A stretch of 8,176 nt of DNA. Origin: Thermoleophilia bacterium (lineage in GTDB: Bacteria; Actinomycetota; Thermoleophilia; Miltoncostaeales; Miltoncostaeaceae). The DNA is taken from positions 1-8,176 of the forward strand of contig JAOTZF010000076.1 of the NCBI GenBank assembly GCA_029861485.1, written 5' to 3'. The notes beneath the pieces are model-generated. The model was not told the DNA's origin and ran no database searches. It was given only the letters and a program-made list of their open reading frames with translations. A program made the position numbers and the translations under genes. Positions 1-5,823 of this stretch are shown piece by piece; positions within the stretch are counted from its first letter, which is position 1, and each line of letters starts with the position of its first letter.

Positions 1-903
1 CCGCGCGATCACCGCTTGGGTCCGGTCCCGCCAGCTCTCGGGAAGCCCCGTCAGATGGCTAGAGATGCGCAGCGCCGCCAGGAGCCCCAGGCTGATGGCC
101 TCGCCGTGCTGGTAGCGGGCGTAGCCGGCAGCGGCCTCGATGCCGTGTCCGATGGTGTGACCGAGGTTCAGGGTTGCTCGCATTCCGAGGTCGCGCTCAT
201 CGGCGGCCACGACGCGGAGCTTGTGCTCGACGCAGCGCTGGATCAAGTCTACGAGGGCGTCGTGCGGCCCGGGGAGCCTGGGCCAGCCCTCGACCAGGCC
301 GAAGAGCTCGGGCCCGTCGAGCAAGCCGTACTTGATGACCTCGGCGAAGCCGCACGACAGCTCGCGCGCCGGAAGCGAATCCAAGGCCGACGTATCCATG
401 ACGACCATCGCCGGCTGCCAGATAGCGCCGACGTAGTTCTTGCCCTCCGGCAAATCGACCCCGGTCTTGCCGCCGACCGCCGAGTCCACCATGGCCAGCA
501 GACTCGTGGGCACGTGGATCAACCCGATGCCGCGCTGGTAGGCGGCGGCGACGAATCCGGCAAGGTCTCCCAGGACGCCGCCGCCGACGGCGACTACGCC
601 GTCCCGGCGTCGGATCCCGGCCCTGGCCGCATCGCGACACAGGCGCTCGACGCTGGAGAGGCTCTTGCTGGGCTCACCCGGGGCCACCGGCGCGAGGCTG
701 ACCCGCTTTCCCGCGCGCTCCACCGACTCTCGTACGGATTTCGCGATGTGCGCGACGTTCTCGTCATAGACCAGCAAGACCGCGTCGCCAGAGACACTCT
801 CCGGCCACCGGCCTCCGAGATCGGCGATGGCGCCCGCACCCAGGCGGATCGGATACCTCGTCTCCCCAATCTGCGCGGTAATCACCCGCCGGGGATCGCT
901 CAC
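1..903 (-). CDS. aroB: 3-dehydroquinate synthase AroB, C-terminus cut off by window edge
   Basis: Converts DAHP to 3-dehydroquinate, the second step of the shikimate pathway, in the cytoplasm with NAD+ and a divalent metal. The frame is open from a GTG at 901-903 to base 1, giving 301 residues; the family is usually about 350-370, so roughly the last 50-65 residues lie outside. Visible are the nucleotide-binding glycine stretch VGGGVLGDLAGF (about 106-117), the following YQRG and PTSLLAMVDSAVGGKTGV block ending near 150, and the three expected zinc ligands: Glu188 in FAEVIKYG, His249 in NLGHTIGHGIE and His266 in QHGEA. The GTG shares the four bases GTGA with the aroK stop, so translation is probably coupled to aroK in the aroC-aroK-aroB operon. 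Identification is secure; only the end is missing. Confidence 0.96.
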   Translation of the reverse strand, partial: MSDPRRVITAQIGETRYPIRLGAGAIADLGGRWPESVSGDAVLLVYDENVAHIAKSVRESVERAGKRVSLAPVAPGEPSKSLSSVERLCRDAARAGIRRRDGVVAVGGGVLGDLAGFVAAAYQRGIGLIHVPTSLLAMVDSAVGGKTGVDLPEGKNYVGAIWQPAMVVMDTSALDSLPARELSCGFAEVIKYGLLDGPELFGLVEGWPRLPGPHDALVDLIQRCVEHKLRVVAADERDLGMRATLNLGHTIGHGIEAAAGYARYQHGEAISLGLLAALRISSHLTGLPESWRDRTQAVIAR

Positions 904-1421
904 GCCGCGGCCTTCGCCCACTCGGCCACCGCCGAGAGCACCTCTCCGAGAGGCCGATCGGCATCGATCTCGACATCCGCGGCCTCGCGGTAGACGGGCT
1001 CGCGGGCCTCGGCGCGCCTGAGGAACCGCCCTCGATCTGCCGCCAAAGGACGATCGGAGCCCCCCACACGACTCCAGGCGACCTCGGGAGAGACGTTGAG
1101 CCAGATCACGGTCGCCTCGCGGGACAGAAGACCGCGCGTGCGGTCGCTGCCGAGCGCGCCGCCCCCGAGTGCCAGCACCCCCGGGTCGCGTTCTTGGACG
1201 ATGGTGCGGATGACCTCGGCCTCCGTGCGACGGAACCAGACCTCTCCACGCTTGGAGAAGATCTCCGGGATGGCCATCCCGGCATGCTTCTCGATGGCCG
1301 CATCCGCGTCCACAAACTTCCGCCGAAGCGCTCGCGCCAGCCTGCGACCCACGCTGCTCTTGCCCGACCCCATATAGCCGGCCATCACCAGCCAGCGATC
1401 GAGCTCAGTCGAGCTGGTCAC
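900..1421 (-). CDS. aroK: Shikimate kinase AroK
   Basis: Phosphorylates shikimate at the 3-hydroxyl with ATP, the fifth step of the pathway to chorismate. With the GTG at 1419-1421 the protein is 173 residues, normal for the family. Visible motifs are the Walker A loop GYMGSGKS (15-22), the shikimate-binding FVDAD (36-40) with Asp40, Arg64 in WFRR, the glycine turn LALGGGAL (83-90), the lid arginine in DRPLA (123-127) and the late REPVYREAA segment (140-148) with its conserved arginine. The GTG lies inside the aroC end (17-base overlap) and has no good Shine-Dalgarno site, consistent with translational coupling. A later GTG/ATG pair at residues 12-13 would remove part of the first beta strand, so it is less likely. 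The in-frame extension upstream of 1421 is only the shadow of aroC. The stop overlaps the aroB start. Confidence 0.95.
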   Translation of the reverse strand: MTSSTELDRWLVMAGYMGSGKSSVGRRLARALRRKFVDADAAIEKHAGMAIPEIFSKRGEVWFRRTEAEVIRTIVQERDPGVLALGGGALGSDRTRGLLSREATVIWLNVSPEVAWSRVGGSDRPLAADRGRFLRRAEAREPVYREAADVEIDADRPLGEVLSAVAEWAKAAA

Positions 1422-2559
1422 GGTAGCGCTCGATCGCGGCGTCGAGCTGTGCGATGGAGTCGCCACCGAACTTGTCGATGAGCGCCTGGGCGAGCACGAA
1501 GGCCACCTCGGCCTCGCCGACGACGGCCGCGGCCGGGACCGCGCAGATGTCCGAGCGCTCCTTGAAGGCGGCGCGCTCCTCCTTGGTGGCGACATCCACC
1601 GACGCCAACGGCCGGGACAGGGTCGAGATGGGCTTCATGACCGCCCTCACCACGACCGGCGCGCCGTGGGTCATGCCGCCCTCGAGGCCCCCCGATCGGT
1701 TCGTCCGGCGGTGATAGCCCTGCTGGTCGCTGTAGAAGATCTCATCGTGTGCCTCACTGCCGCGGATGCGCCCGAGCTCGAAGCCCGCCCCGATCTCGAC
1801 GCCCTTGATGGCCTGGATGCCAAGGAGGGCCTGACCCAGCTGCCCATCCAGACGGCGGTCGCCGCTGACGTGGCTTCCGAGCCCTGGAAGTGGATCGAAG
1901 ACCACCACCTCGAAGACGCCGCCGAGAGTGTCGTGGTCCTGCCCGGCCGCCTTGATCGCGGCGACCATCTCCTGCTCCACCTCGGAGTCGAGGCAGCGCA
2001 CCGGACTCTCGTCGACACGCTCGAAGTCCGCGAGGCTCGGCTCGCCGCCGTCTGCGACGGCCACCGGGCCGATGCGAACGACGTGGCTTCGAACCTCCAT
2101 GCCGTAGCGCCGCAGCAGCGCCCGAGCCACGCCGCCGGCAGCCACGCGCGCGGCGGTCTCCCGCGCGCTCGCCCGCTCGAGGATGTTCCGAAGGTCGCCG
2201 GTCTCGTATTTCTGCATGCCTGCGAGATCGGCATGTCCGGGCCGCGGGAGCGTGATCGGGTCGACCTCCGCGGGCTCCCAGACCGCCATACGGTCCTGGG
2301 ACCAGTTCGGGAAGTCGAGGTTCGGGATCTCCATCGTCAGCGGGCTTCCCAGGGTTTGCCCGTGGCGAAGGCCGCTCTTGATCGTGACGCGGTCCTTCTC
2401 GATCTTCATCCGGCCGCCCCGGCCATAGCCCAGCTGGCGGCGGGCCAGGTCGGTGTCCACGTCCTCCCGCCGGAGCTGCAAGCCGGCGGGCAGGCCCTCG
2501 ATCACCGCGATCAGCGCGGGGCCGTGCGACTCCCCGGCGGTGCGGTACGTCAATGCCAT
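1405..2559 (-). CDS. aroC: Chorismate synthase AroC
   Basis: Catalyses the last shikimate-pathway step, EPSP to chorismate with loss of phosphate, using reduced FMN; acts in the cytoplasm as a tetramer. The ATG at 2557-2559 gives 384 residues, within the family range. Visible are the N-terminal signature TAGESHGPAL (7-16, His12), RRQLGYGRGGRM (40-51), LRHGQTLGSPL (64-74), RPGHADL (106-112, second catalytic histidine His109), LERASARETAARVA (127-140), GGMTHGAP (294-301) and RSDICAVPAA (335-344). The reading frame stays open about 200 codons upstream, but that stretch is antisense to the neighbouring gene and has no family similarity, whereas this ATG matches the usual chorismate synthase start. 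There is no clear Shine-Dalgarno site; a TAAACT box lies 10 bases upstream. First gene of the aroC-aroK-aroB operon, divergent from the BamE-like gene. Confidence 0.97.
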   Translation of the reverse strand: MALTYRTAGESHGPALIAVIEGLPAGLQLRREDVDTDLARRQLGYGRGGRMKIEKDRVTIKSGLRHGQTLGSPLTMEIPNLDFPNWSQDRMAVWEPAEVDPITLPRPGHADLAGMQKYETGDLRNILERASARETAARVAAGGVARALLRRYGMEVRSHVVRIGPVAVADGGEPSLADFERVDESPVRCLDSEVEQEMVAAIKAAGQDHDTLGGVFEVVVFDPLPGLGSHVSGDRRLDGQLGQALLGIQAIKGVEIGAGFELGRIRGSEAHDEIFYSDQQGYHRRTNRSGGLEGGMTHGAPVVVRAVMKPISTLSRPLASVDVATKEERAAFKERSDICAVPAAAVVGEAEVAFVLAQALIDKFGGDSIAQLDAAIERYRDQLD

Positions 2560-2569
2560 CCGACCGGGC

Positions 2570-2575
2570 AGTTTA
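2570..2575 (-). promoter_or_regulatory. Possible -10 box (TAAACT) for aroC, near-leaderless
   Basis: On the minus strand TAAACT ends 10 bases before the aroC ATG, in an otherwise GC-rich gap. If it works as a TANNNT -10 element, transcription would begin about 3-4 bases ahead of the ATG, which fits the lack of a Shine-Dalgarno site there. I see no good -35 hexamer at the expected distance. The box resembles TAAGCT before rnhA and TAATCT before the M50 gene. Confidence 0.4.
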
Positions 2576-2618
2576 TCGACTGAGCGGATGCCTCCAGGCG
2601 CGCTGCGCAATTCCCCCT

Positions 2619-2631
2619 GTAGAGGCTCTAC
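2619..2631. repeat. Perfect 13-base inverted repeat in the aroC / BamE-like divergent region
   Basis: GTAGAG and CTCTAC arms flank a single central G. The repeat sits about midway in the 110-base gap between the divergent aroC and BamE-like genes, 60 bases from the aroC ATG and 38 bases from the GTG of the other gene. A one-base spacer cannot form an RNA hairpin loop, so a protein-binding operator is a better reading than a terminator. Arms this short can arise by chance, and no second copy was noticed in the window. Confidence 0.35.
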
Positions 2632-2656
2632 CCGACGGGGTCCGACGCCGAAACAA

Positions 2657-2662
2657 GGGAGG
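2657..2662 (+). promoter_or_regulatory. Strong Shine-Dalgarno site for the BamE-like gene
   Basis: GGGAGG, preceded by AA, is the best ribosome-binding site in the window. It lies 4 bases before the GTG at 2667 and 7 bases before the adjacent GTG at 2670, which favours 2670 as the start. It implies that this gene has a real 5' leader, unlike rnhA and the M50 gene. Confidence 0.75.
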
Positions 2663-2669
2663 ACGAGTG

Positions 2670-3134
2670 GTGGATTCTCCCGAACATGACGTGCAACCAC
2701 CGGCCGTGCGCCCGGCCGGTCGCACGACGACGTCGCTGTTCGCTCGCGCCCTCTTCGTGGTGGCTGCCGCGCTACTGCCCCTGTCGGTCGCGTGGGCGCT
2801 GAGTGAGAACGGCTCCGGTGCTGAGGCGGGCGCCGCCCCGTCGCCGGAGGTGACCCGGCTGGACCCGGCCCTACGAGCCGGACTCGCCGAAGCGAGCGCG
2901 GCCCCGGCCGCGGCCGCCGCGCGTCGGTCGCGCGTGCAGGATCGGCTGGCCGTGCTGCGTCATCCGCTGGTCGGCGTCTCGCGGGGTGAGTTGGTCCGCG
3001 CGATCGGACGGCCGACCCGGCGCACCAACGAGGGCGGAGCGGCCATGGAGCTGCTGGAGTACGAGATCGCCGATGACGAGTACCAGGTCGTCGTGTTGAA
3101 CAAGCGCGTGGTCGAGGTGACCCGCTTCCGCTGA
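2670..3134 (+). CDS. Membrane-anchored or exported protein with BamE/SmpA-like C-terminal domain
   Basis: Start taken as the second of two tandem GTG codons, 7 bases after GGGAGG, giving 154 residues. The first 22 residues are polar and proline-rich with arginines at 14, 18 and 26. Residues 23-44 are hydrophobic and end in AWALS, so this is either a signal anchor or a signal peptide cleaved after an Ala-x-Ala near residue 43. There is no lipobox cysteine. Residues 50-90 are Ala/Pro-rich and probably a flexible linker. Residues about 98-154 follow the BamE/SmpA/OmlA pattern: VGVSRGELVRAIGRPT, then a short Gly-rich turn, LLEYEI, and a strand-rich end finishing VVEVTRFR. Such domains are usually small extracytoplasmic protein-interaction modules; I infer this from pattern only and cannot name the family or the partner. 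It is unrelated in function to the flanking aroC and rnhA, and no terminator is visible after it. Confidence 0.72.
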   Translation: MDSPEHDVQPPAVRPAGRTTTSLFARALFVVAAALLPLSVAWALSENGSGAEAGAAPSPEVTRLDPALRAGLAEASAAPAAAAARRSRVQDRLAVLRHPLVGVSRGELVRAIGRPTRRTNEGGAAMELLEYEIADDEYQVVVLNKRVVEVTRFR

Positions 3135-3209
3135 GCCGTGCCGGCGAATTGCCGCGCGTGCCATCCCCGCTCGCGACCCAGCGCGAAGGCAAGCGCCTAA
3201 GCTGTCGGA
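3135..3209. other. Intergenic gap between the BamE-like gene and rnhA
   Basis: Seventy-five bases without a gene. It holds only weak 4-base inverted repeats (for example CGGC-GAATT-GCCG near 3141) and no T tract, so I do not call a terminator. The one notable element is the TAAGCT box at its right end. Confidence 0.6.
3198..3203 (+). promoter_or_regulatory. Putative leaderless -10 box (TAAGCT) for rnhA
   Basis: TAAGCT ends 6 bases before the rnhA GTG, placing the expected transcription start on the start codon itself. This is the arrangement of TANNNT leaderless promoters known from actinobacteria and Deinococcus. rnhA lacks a usable Shine-Dalgarno site (a GGAG runs directly into the GTG). 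No clear -35 hexamer was seen. Confidence 0.5.
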
Positions 3210-3719
3210 GTGGCGTCCACCGGATACACGGTCGTGACCGACGGCGCGTGCTCTGCCAATGGGACCGAGGAGGCTCGCGGCGGCTGGGCCGCGATCGTCA
3301 TCACGCCCTCAGGCGAGGAGACCGTCCTCACCGGCGGTGCCGCGCTCACGACGAACAACCGCATGGAGCTGACCGCGGCCATCGAGGGCATCTCGGCCAC
3401 GCCCGAGGGGACATCGGTCGAGCTCGTCACCGATTCGTCCTACGTCGCGAGGGCCATCAGCGATGGATGGCTCGAATCCTGGCAGAAGCGGGGCTGGAAG
3501 ACGGCCGGGCGCAAGCCGGTCAAGAACCGGGACCTCTGGGAGCGGATGATCGTGGAACTGCGCCGCCACGGTAGCGTGACCCCCACGCTCGTGAAGGGCC
3601 ATGCGGGCCACCCGGCCAACGAGCGCGCCGACCGCTTGGCCCAGGACGCCGCGACCGAGGACTGGCCCCCGGAGGACATGCCGCCCGAGGGCGGGCAGCT
3701 TGGGCTCGACCTCGACTGA
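3210..3719 (+). CDS. rnhA: Ribonuclease HI
   Basis: Endonuclease that cuts the RNA strand of RNA-DNA hybrids (R-loops, Okazaki primers) in the cytoplasm. The GTG at 3210 gives 169 residues; later GTG codons would cut into the first beta strand. The DEDD catalytic set is complete: Asp11 in VVTDGAC, Glu53 in NNRMELTA, Asp75 in VTDSSYV and Asp141 in NERADRLA, with the flexible-loop histidine His131 in VKGHAGHP. The basic segment with WQKRGWKTAGRKPVKNRDLW (91-110) is the substrate-handle region of E. coli-type enzymes. After the core ends near residue 150 there is an acidic, proline-rich tail of about 19 residues ending QLGLDLD, which looks like a clamp-binding peptide (see findings). The last 20 bases overlap the panE start. 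Likely transcribed from the TAAGCT box. Confidence 0.96.
   Translation: MASTGYTVVTDGACSANGTEEARGGWAAIVITPSGEETVLTGGAALTTNNRMELTAAIEGISATPEGTSVELVTDSSYVARAISDGWLESWQKRGWKTAGRKPVKNRDLWERMIVELRRHGSVTPTLVKGHAGHPANERADRLAQDAATEDWPPEDMPPEGGQLGLDLD
3687..3691 (+). promoter_or_regulatory. Shine-Dalgarno site deciding the panE TTG start
   Basis: GAGGG lies 8 bases before the TTG at 3700-3702, within the rnhA coding end. No ATG or GTG occurs in the panE frame between here and the dinucleotide-binding loop, so this site is the main support for the TTG start. Confidence 0.55.
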
Positions 3720-4689
3720 GCCGCCCCCGCGAACCCTCGTCGTCGGCCCGGGTGCGATCGGCGCTTTCATCGCCGCGCGACTGACCCGTGCCGGCTGGCC
3801 GGTGGCGGTTCAGGCCCGCGGCGACACCCTGGCAGCCCTGCGAGCCCGGCCGCTCGCCATCGAGGACGACGGCGCGCGCAGCAGCGTCCGTTTGCGCATG
3901 GTTTCGGCCCCCGACCAAGCCGGGGCCCTCGACCTCGTCCTCGTATGCACCAAGAGCTATGACACGGAAGCGGTCGCGGAGCAGCTGGCCGCGGGCGCTC
4001 AAGCCGACGTCGTGGTGCTTTCCCTGCAGAACGGCGTCCACAACGTCGGCGTGCTCCGCAACGCCCTGCCGCAGGCCGAGGTGGGGGGCGTTGCGGTCTA
4101 TCTCGGTTGCGAGCGCCGCGATGCCCGGCACGTGATTCGACGGCCGAGTCGGCATCCCACGACGGGGGTCGTTCAGGATCGCCTCGTCGGGGGACCGCCC
4201 GGGCCGATAGGCGACGAGCTCGCCCGCCTCGGCGAAACGGTGGGCGTCGCGACGGAGATCCGGGCGGACCCCGAGGCGGCCCTCTGGACCAAGCTGATCG
4301 CGAACGTTGCCCTCAACACGGTGACCGCGCTCGGCCGGGCGCGGGTGTGCACCGTCTTCGCCCGTGAAGACGCCGTGCGACTGATGCTGGCCCTCGGGGA
4401 CGAGGTGGTGTCCGTCGCCCGGGCCAAGGGGATCGCCCTGCCGCAGAGCGGAGCGCACGACTACGTCGCCGACGCGCGGCGCCGCTTGCCGAAAGACGGC
4501 GGCTCGTCGACGCTCTTTGATCTCGAGGCCGGACGCCGCCTCGAACGCGAGGCCCTCGTCGGTGCCGTGGTCCGCGAGGCGGACCAGATCGACGTGGAGG
4601 TCCCGTACAGCGCGACCTGCGACGCCCTGTTGCGCCTGGTCGACCCAACCCGGGCACCCGGCCCGCACGACGCCGGCGAACTAATCTAG
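3700..4689 (+). CDS. panE: Ketopantoate reductase family protein (2-dehydropantoate 2-reductase)
   Basis: Predicted to reduce 2-dehydropantoate to pantoate with NADPH, for pantothenate and coenzyme A synthesis. The TTG at 3700 gives 329 residues, a little longer than the usual 300-310. The next in-frame GTG, at 3802, lies beyond the nucleotide-binding loop and would destroy it. Visible are the Rossmann loop VVGPGAIGA (14-22), VCTKSYDT (82-89) with the expected active-site lysine Lys85, LQNGVHN (109-115), WTKLIANVALNTVTALGR with catalytic Lys198 and Asn202, and the C-terminal block GSSTLFDLEAGRRLEREAL (268-286) carrying the Ser-Ser, Asp274 and Glu282 positions typical of the family. The gene overlaps rnhA by 20 bases and its stop lies 4 bases before the M50 ATG. 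Broader ApbA/PanE paralogs use other 2-keto acids, so substrate assignment is less certain than family. Confidence 0.88.
   Translation: MGSTSTEPPPRTLVVGPGAIGAFIAARLTRAGWPVAVQARGDTLAALRARPLAIEDDGARSSVRLRMVSAPDQAGALDLVLVCTKSYDTEAVAEQLAAGAQADVVVLSLQNGVHNVGVLRNALPQAEVGGVAVYLGCERRDARHVIRRPSRHPTTGVVQDRLVGGPPGPIGDELARLGETVGVATEIRADPEAALWTKLIANVALNTVTALGRARVCTVFAREDAVRLMLALGDEVVSVARAKGIALPQSGAHDYVADARRRLPKDGGSSTLFDLEAGRRLEREALVGAVVREADQIDVEVPYSATCDALLRLVDPTRAPGPHDAGELI
4682..4687 (+). promoter_or_regulatory. Putative leaderless -10 box (TAATCT) for the M50 protease gene
   Basis: TAATCT ends 6 bases before the ATG at 4694, exactly the spacing seen before rnhA. It overlaps the panE stop codon (TAG at 4687-4689). 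There is no Shine-Dalgarno site between the panE stop and the ATG. A -35 hexamer is not evident. Read-through from panE could also express the gene. Confidence 0.5.
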
Positions 4690-4693
4690 CGAC

Positions 4694-5812
4694 ATGAACG
4701 ACAGCATCCGCCTCGCGCGCATCGCCGGCATCCAGGTCGGCCTGAACTGGAGCGTTCTGGCCCTGGCGGCCCTGCTGATGTGGAGCCTCGGCTCGTTCTT
4801 CTTCCCGGACGCCCTTCCCGATTCCAGTGCGGCGCTCCACTGGAGCTTGGCCGCGATCGCCACGGTCATCGCCCTGCTGTCGATCCTGCTCCACGAGATC
4901 GGGCACGCGCTTCAGGCCAGACGGGATGGAATGCGGATAGATGGCATCACGCTCTGGATGTTCGGCGGCGTGGCGCGCTTCCGAGGCAACTTCCCGAGCG
5001 CTGGCGCCGAGTTCCGAATCGCAATCGCGGGGCCGCTGGTCTCCGTGGCTCTCGCCGCGGCGTTTTCGGGCGGGCTCGCGCTGCCGGGGCTTCCAGAGGC
5101 CGCCCGCGACCTCCTGTTCTGGCTGGCCTACATCAACGCCGCGCTGTTCCTCTTCAACCTCCTGCCGGCGTTGCCACTGGACGGCGGCCGCATCCTGCGC
5201 GCGATCCTGTGGCAGACCACGGGGGACTTCAACCGCGGCACCACCATCGCCGCCAAGATCGCCAAGGGCTTCGCCTGGGCCCTCATCGCGTTCGGAGTCG
5301 TCATCTTCATCCGATTCGGGGCCCTGAGCGGCATCTGGCTGGTCTTCATCGCCTGGTTCCTGCTCCAGGCGGCACGCGCAGAGGCGCGCGCCCTCGTCGG
5401 CCGAGACGCGCTCGGCGATCTCCGGGTGCGGGACGTCATGACGCGGGCCGAGGCGGTCTTCGATCCGAGCACCTCGGCTTCCGCCTTCGTTGACCGCACT
5501 GTCTTCAGCGCTCCGAGCGCAAGCTATCCGGTGGTCAGCGCCGGCCGCCTGGTCGGAGTCGTTTCGTCGGCGGCGTTCGCAGAGGCCCCGCGCGACTCCT
5601 GGGCCGAGGTGACCGTCGGCGAGGTGATGCGTCCGATCGATGGCGTGCCGGTCGTCGAGCCCGACGATCTGTTGGCGGACGCCGCGTCCCAGCTCGGCAG
5701 AGGCATCGACCGGCTGCCGGTGGCCGTCGACGGCGCCCTGGTCGGGGTGCTCACGGTCGGCGCCCTCGCCCGCGCGCTCGGGGTGCGCGCGCGAGAGGCC
5801 GCCGCCGGCTGA
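4694..5812 (+). CDS. M50 (site-2 protease family) membrane metallopeptidase with two CBS domains
   Basis: Polytopic zinc protease expected to cut substrates within the membrane, as in regulated intramembrane proteolysis. It has 372 residues from the ATG at 4694. The N-terminus has the IAGIQVGLNWSVL opening typical of CBS-bearing M50 enzymes. Hydrophobic segments lie at about 18-37, 50-72, 107-130, 140-160 and 192-226. The zinc motif HEIGH (67-71, Glu68 catalytic) is in the second segment, and NLLPALPLDGG (155-165) carries the third ligand Asp163. The soluble tail holds two CBS domains, about 244-297 (RVRDVMTRAEAV) and 306-362 (TVGEVMRPIDGVPVVE), which in other proteins bind adenosine nucleotides and could gate activity. 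No substrate such as an anti-sigma factor lies next to it. The protein resembles the Rip3-like branch; its target is unknown. It ends 4 bases from metW on the opposite strand. Confidence 0.93.
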   Translation: MNDSIRLARIAGIQVGLNWSVLALAALLMWSLGSFFFPDALPDSSAALHWSLAAIATVIALLSILLHEIGHALQARRDGMRIDGITLWMFGGVARFRGNFPSAGAEFRIAIAGPLVSVALAAAFSGGLALPGLPEAARDLLFWLAYINAALFLFNLLPALPLDGGRILRAILWQTTGDFNRGTTIAAKIAKGFAWALIAFGVVIFIRFGALSGIWLVFIAWFLLQAARAEARALVGRDALGDLRVRDVMTRAEAVFDPSTSASAFVDRTVFSAPSASYPVVSAGRLVGVVSSAAFAEAPRDSWAEVTVGEVMRPIDGVPVVEPDDLLADAASQLGRGIDRLPVAVDGALVGVLTVGALARALGVRAREAAAG

Positions 5813-5823
5813 AGCGCTAGCCG
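5806..5823. repeat. Short inverted repeat spanning both convergent stop codons
   Basis: CGGCT (5806-5810) and AGCCG (5819-5823) flank an 8-base loop that covers the whole 4-base gap between the M50 gene and metW. The stem is only 5 bp and there is no T tract on either strand, so it is at best a weak bidirectional terminator. It could be chance. Confidence 0.25.

Noticed and set aside
16..993. Long plus-strand open frame of 325 codons across the aroB/aroK junction
   Set aside because: It is antisense to well-supported aroB and aroK, has no recognisable domain, and is explained by the high-GC codon bias that keeps opposite frames open.
1666..2583. Plus-strand open frame of 305 codons opposite aroC
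   Set aside because: Shadow of aroC on the other strand; composition is Ala/Arg/Asp/Val-rich with no family motif.
3139..3152. Possible hairpin after the BamE-like gene (CGGC-GAATT-GCCG)
   Set aside because: Only four base pairs and no following T tract; not enough for a terminator.
2560..3192. N-terminal extension of the aroC frame to 3192
   Set aside because: It would add about 210 residues antisense to the BamE-like gene, Arg/Pro-rich and without similarity to chorismate synthase; the ATG at 2559 matches the family start.
3520..4668. Minus-strand open frame of 382 codons opposite rnhA/panE
   Set aside because: Antisense to panE, whose Rossmann and catalytic motifs are intact; no domain is seen in the antisense product.
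4823..4844. Seven-base inverted repeat TCCAGTG / CACTGGA with an 8-base loop
   Set aside because: Lies well inside the M50 coding sequence, has no T tract, and a stem of this size is expected by chance in 8 kb of GC-rich DNA.
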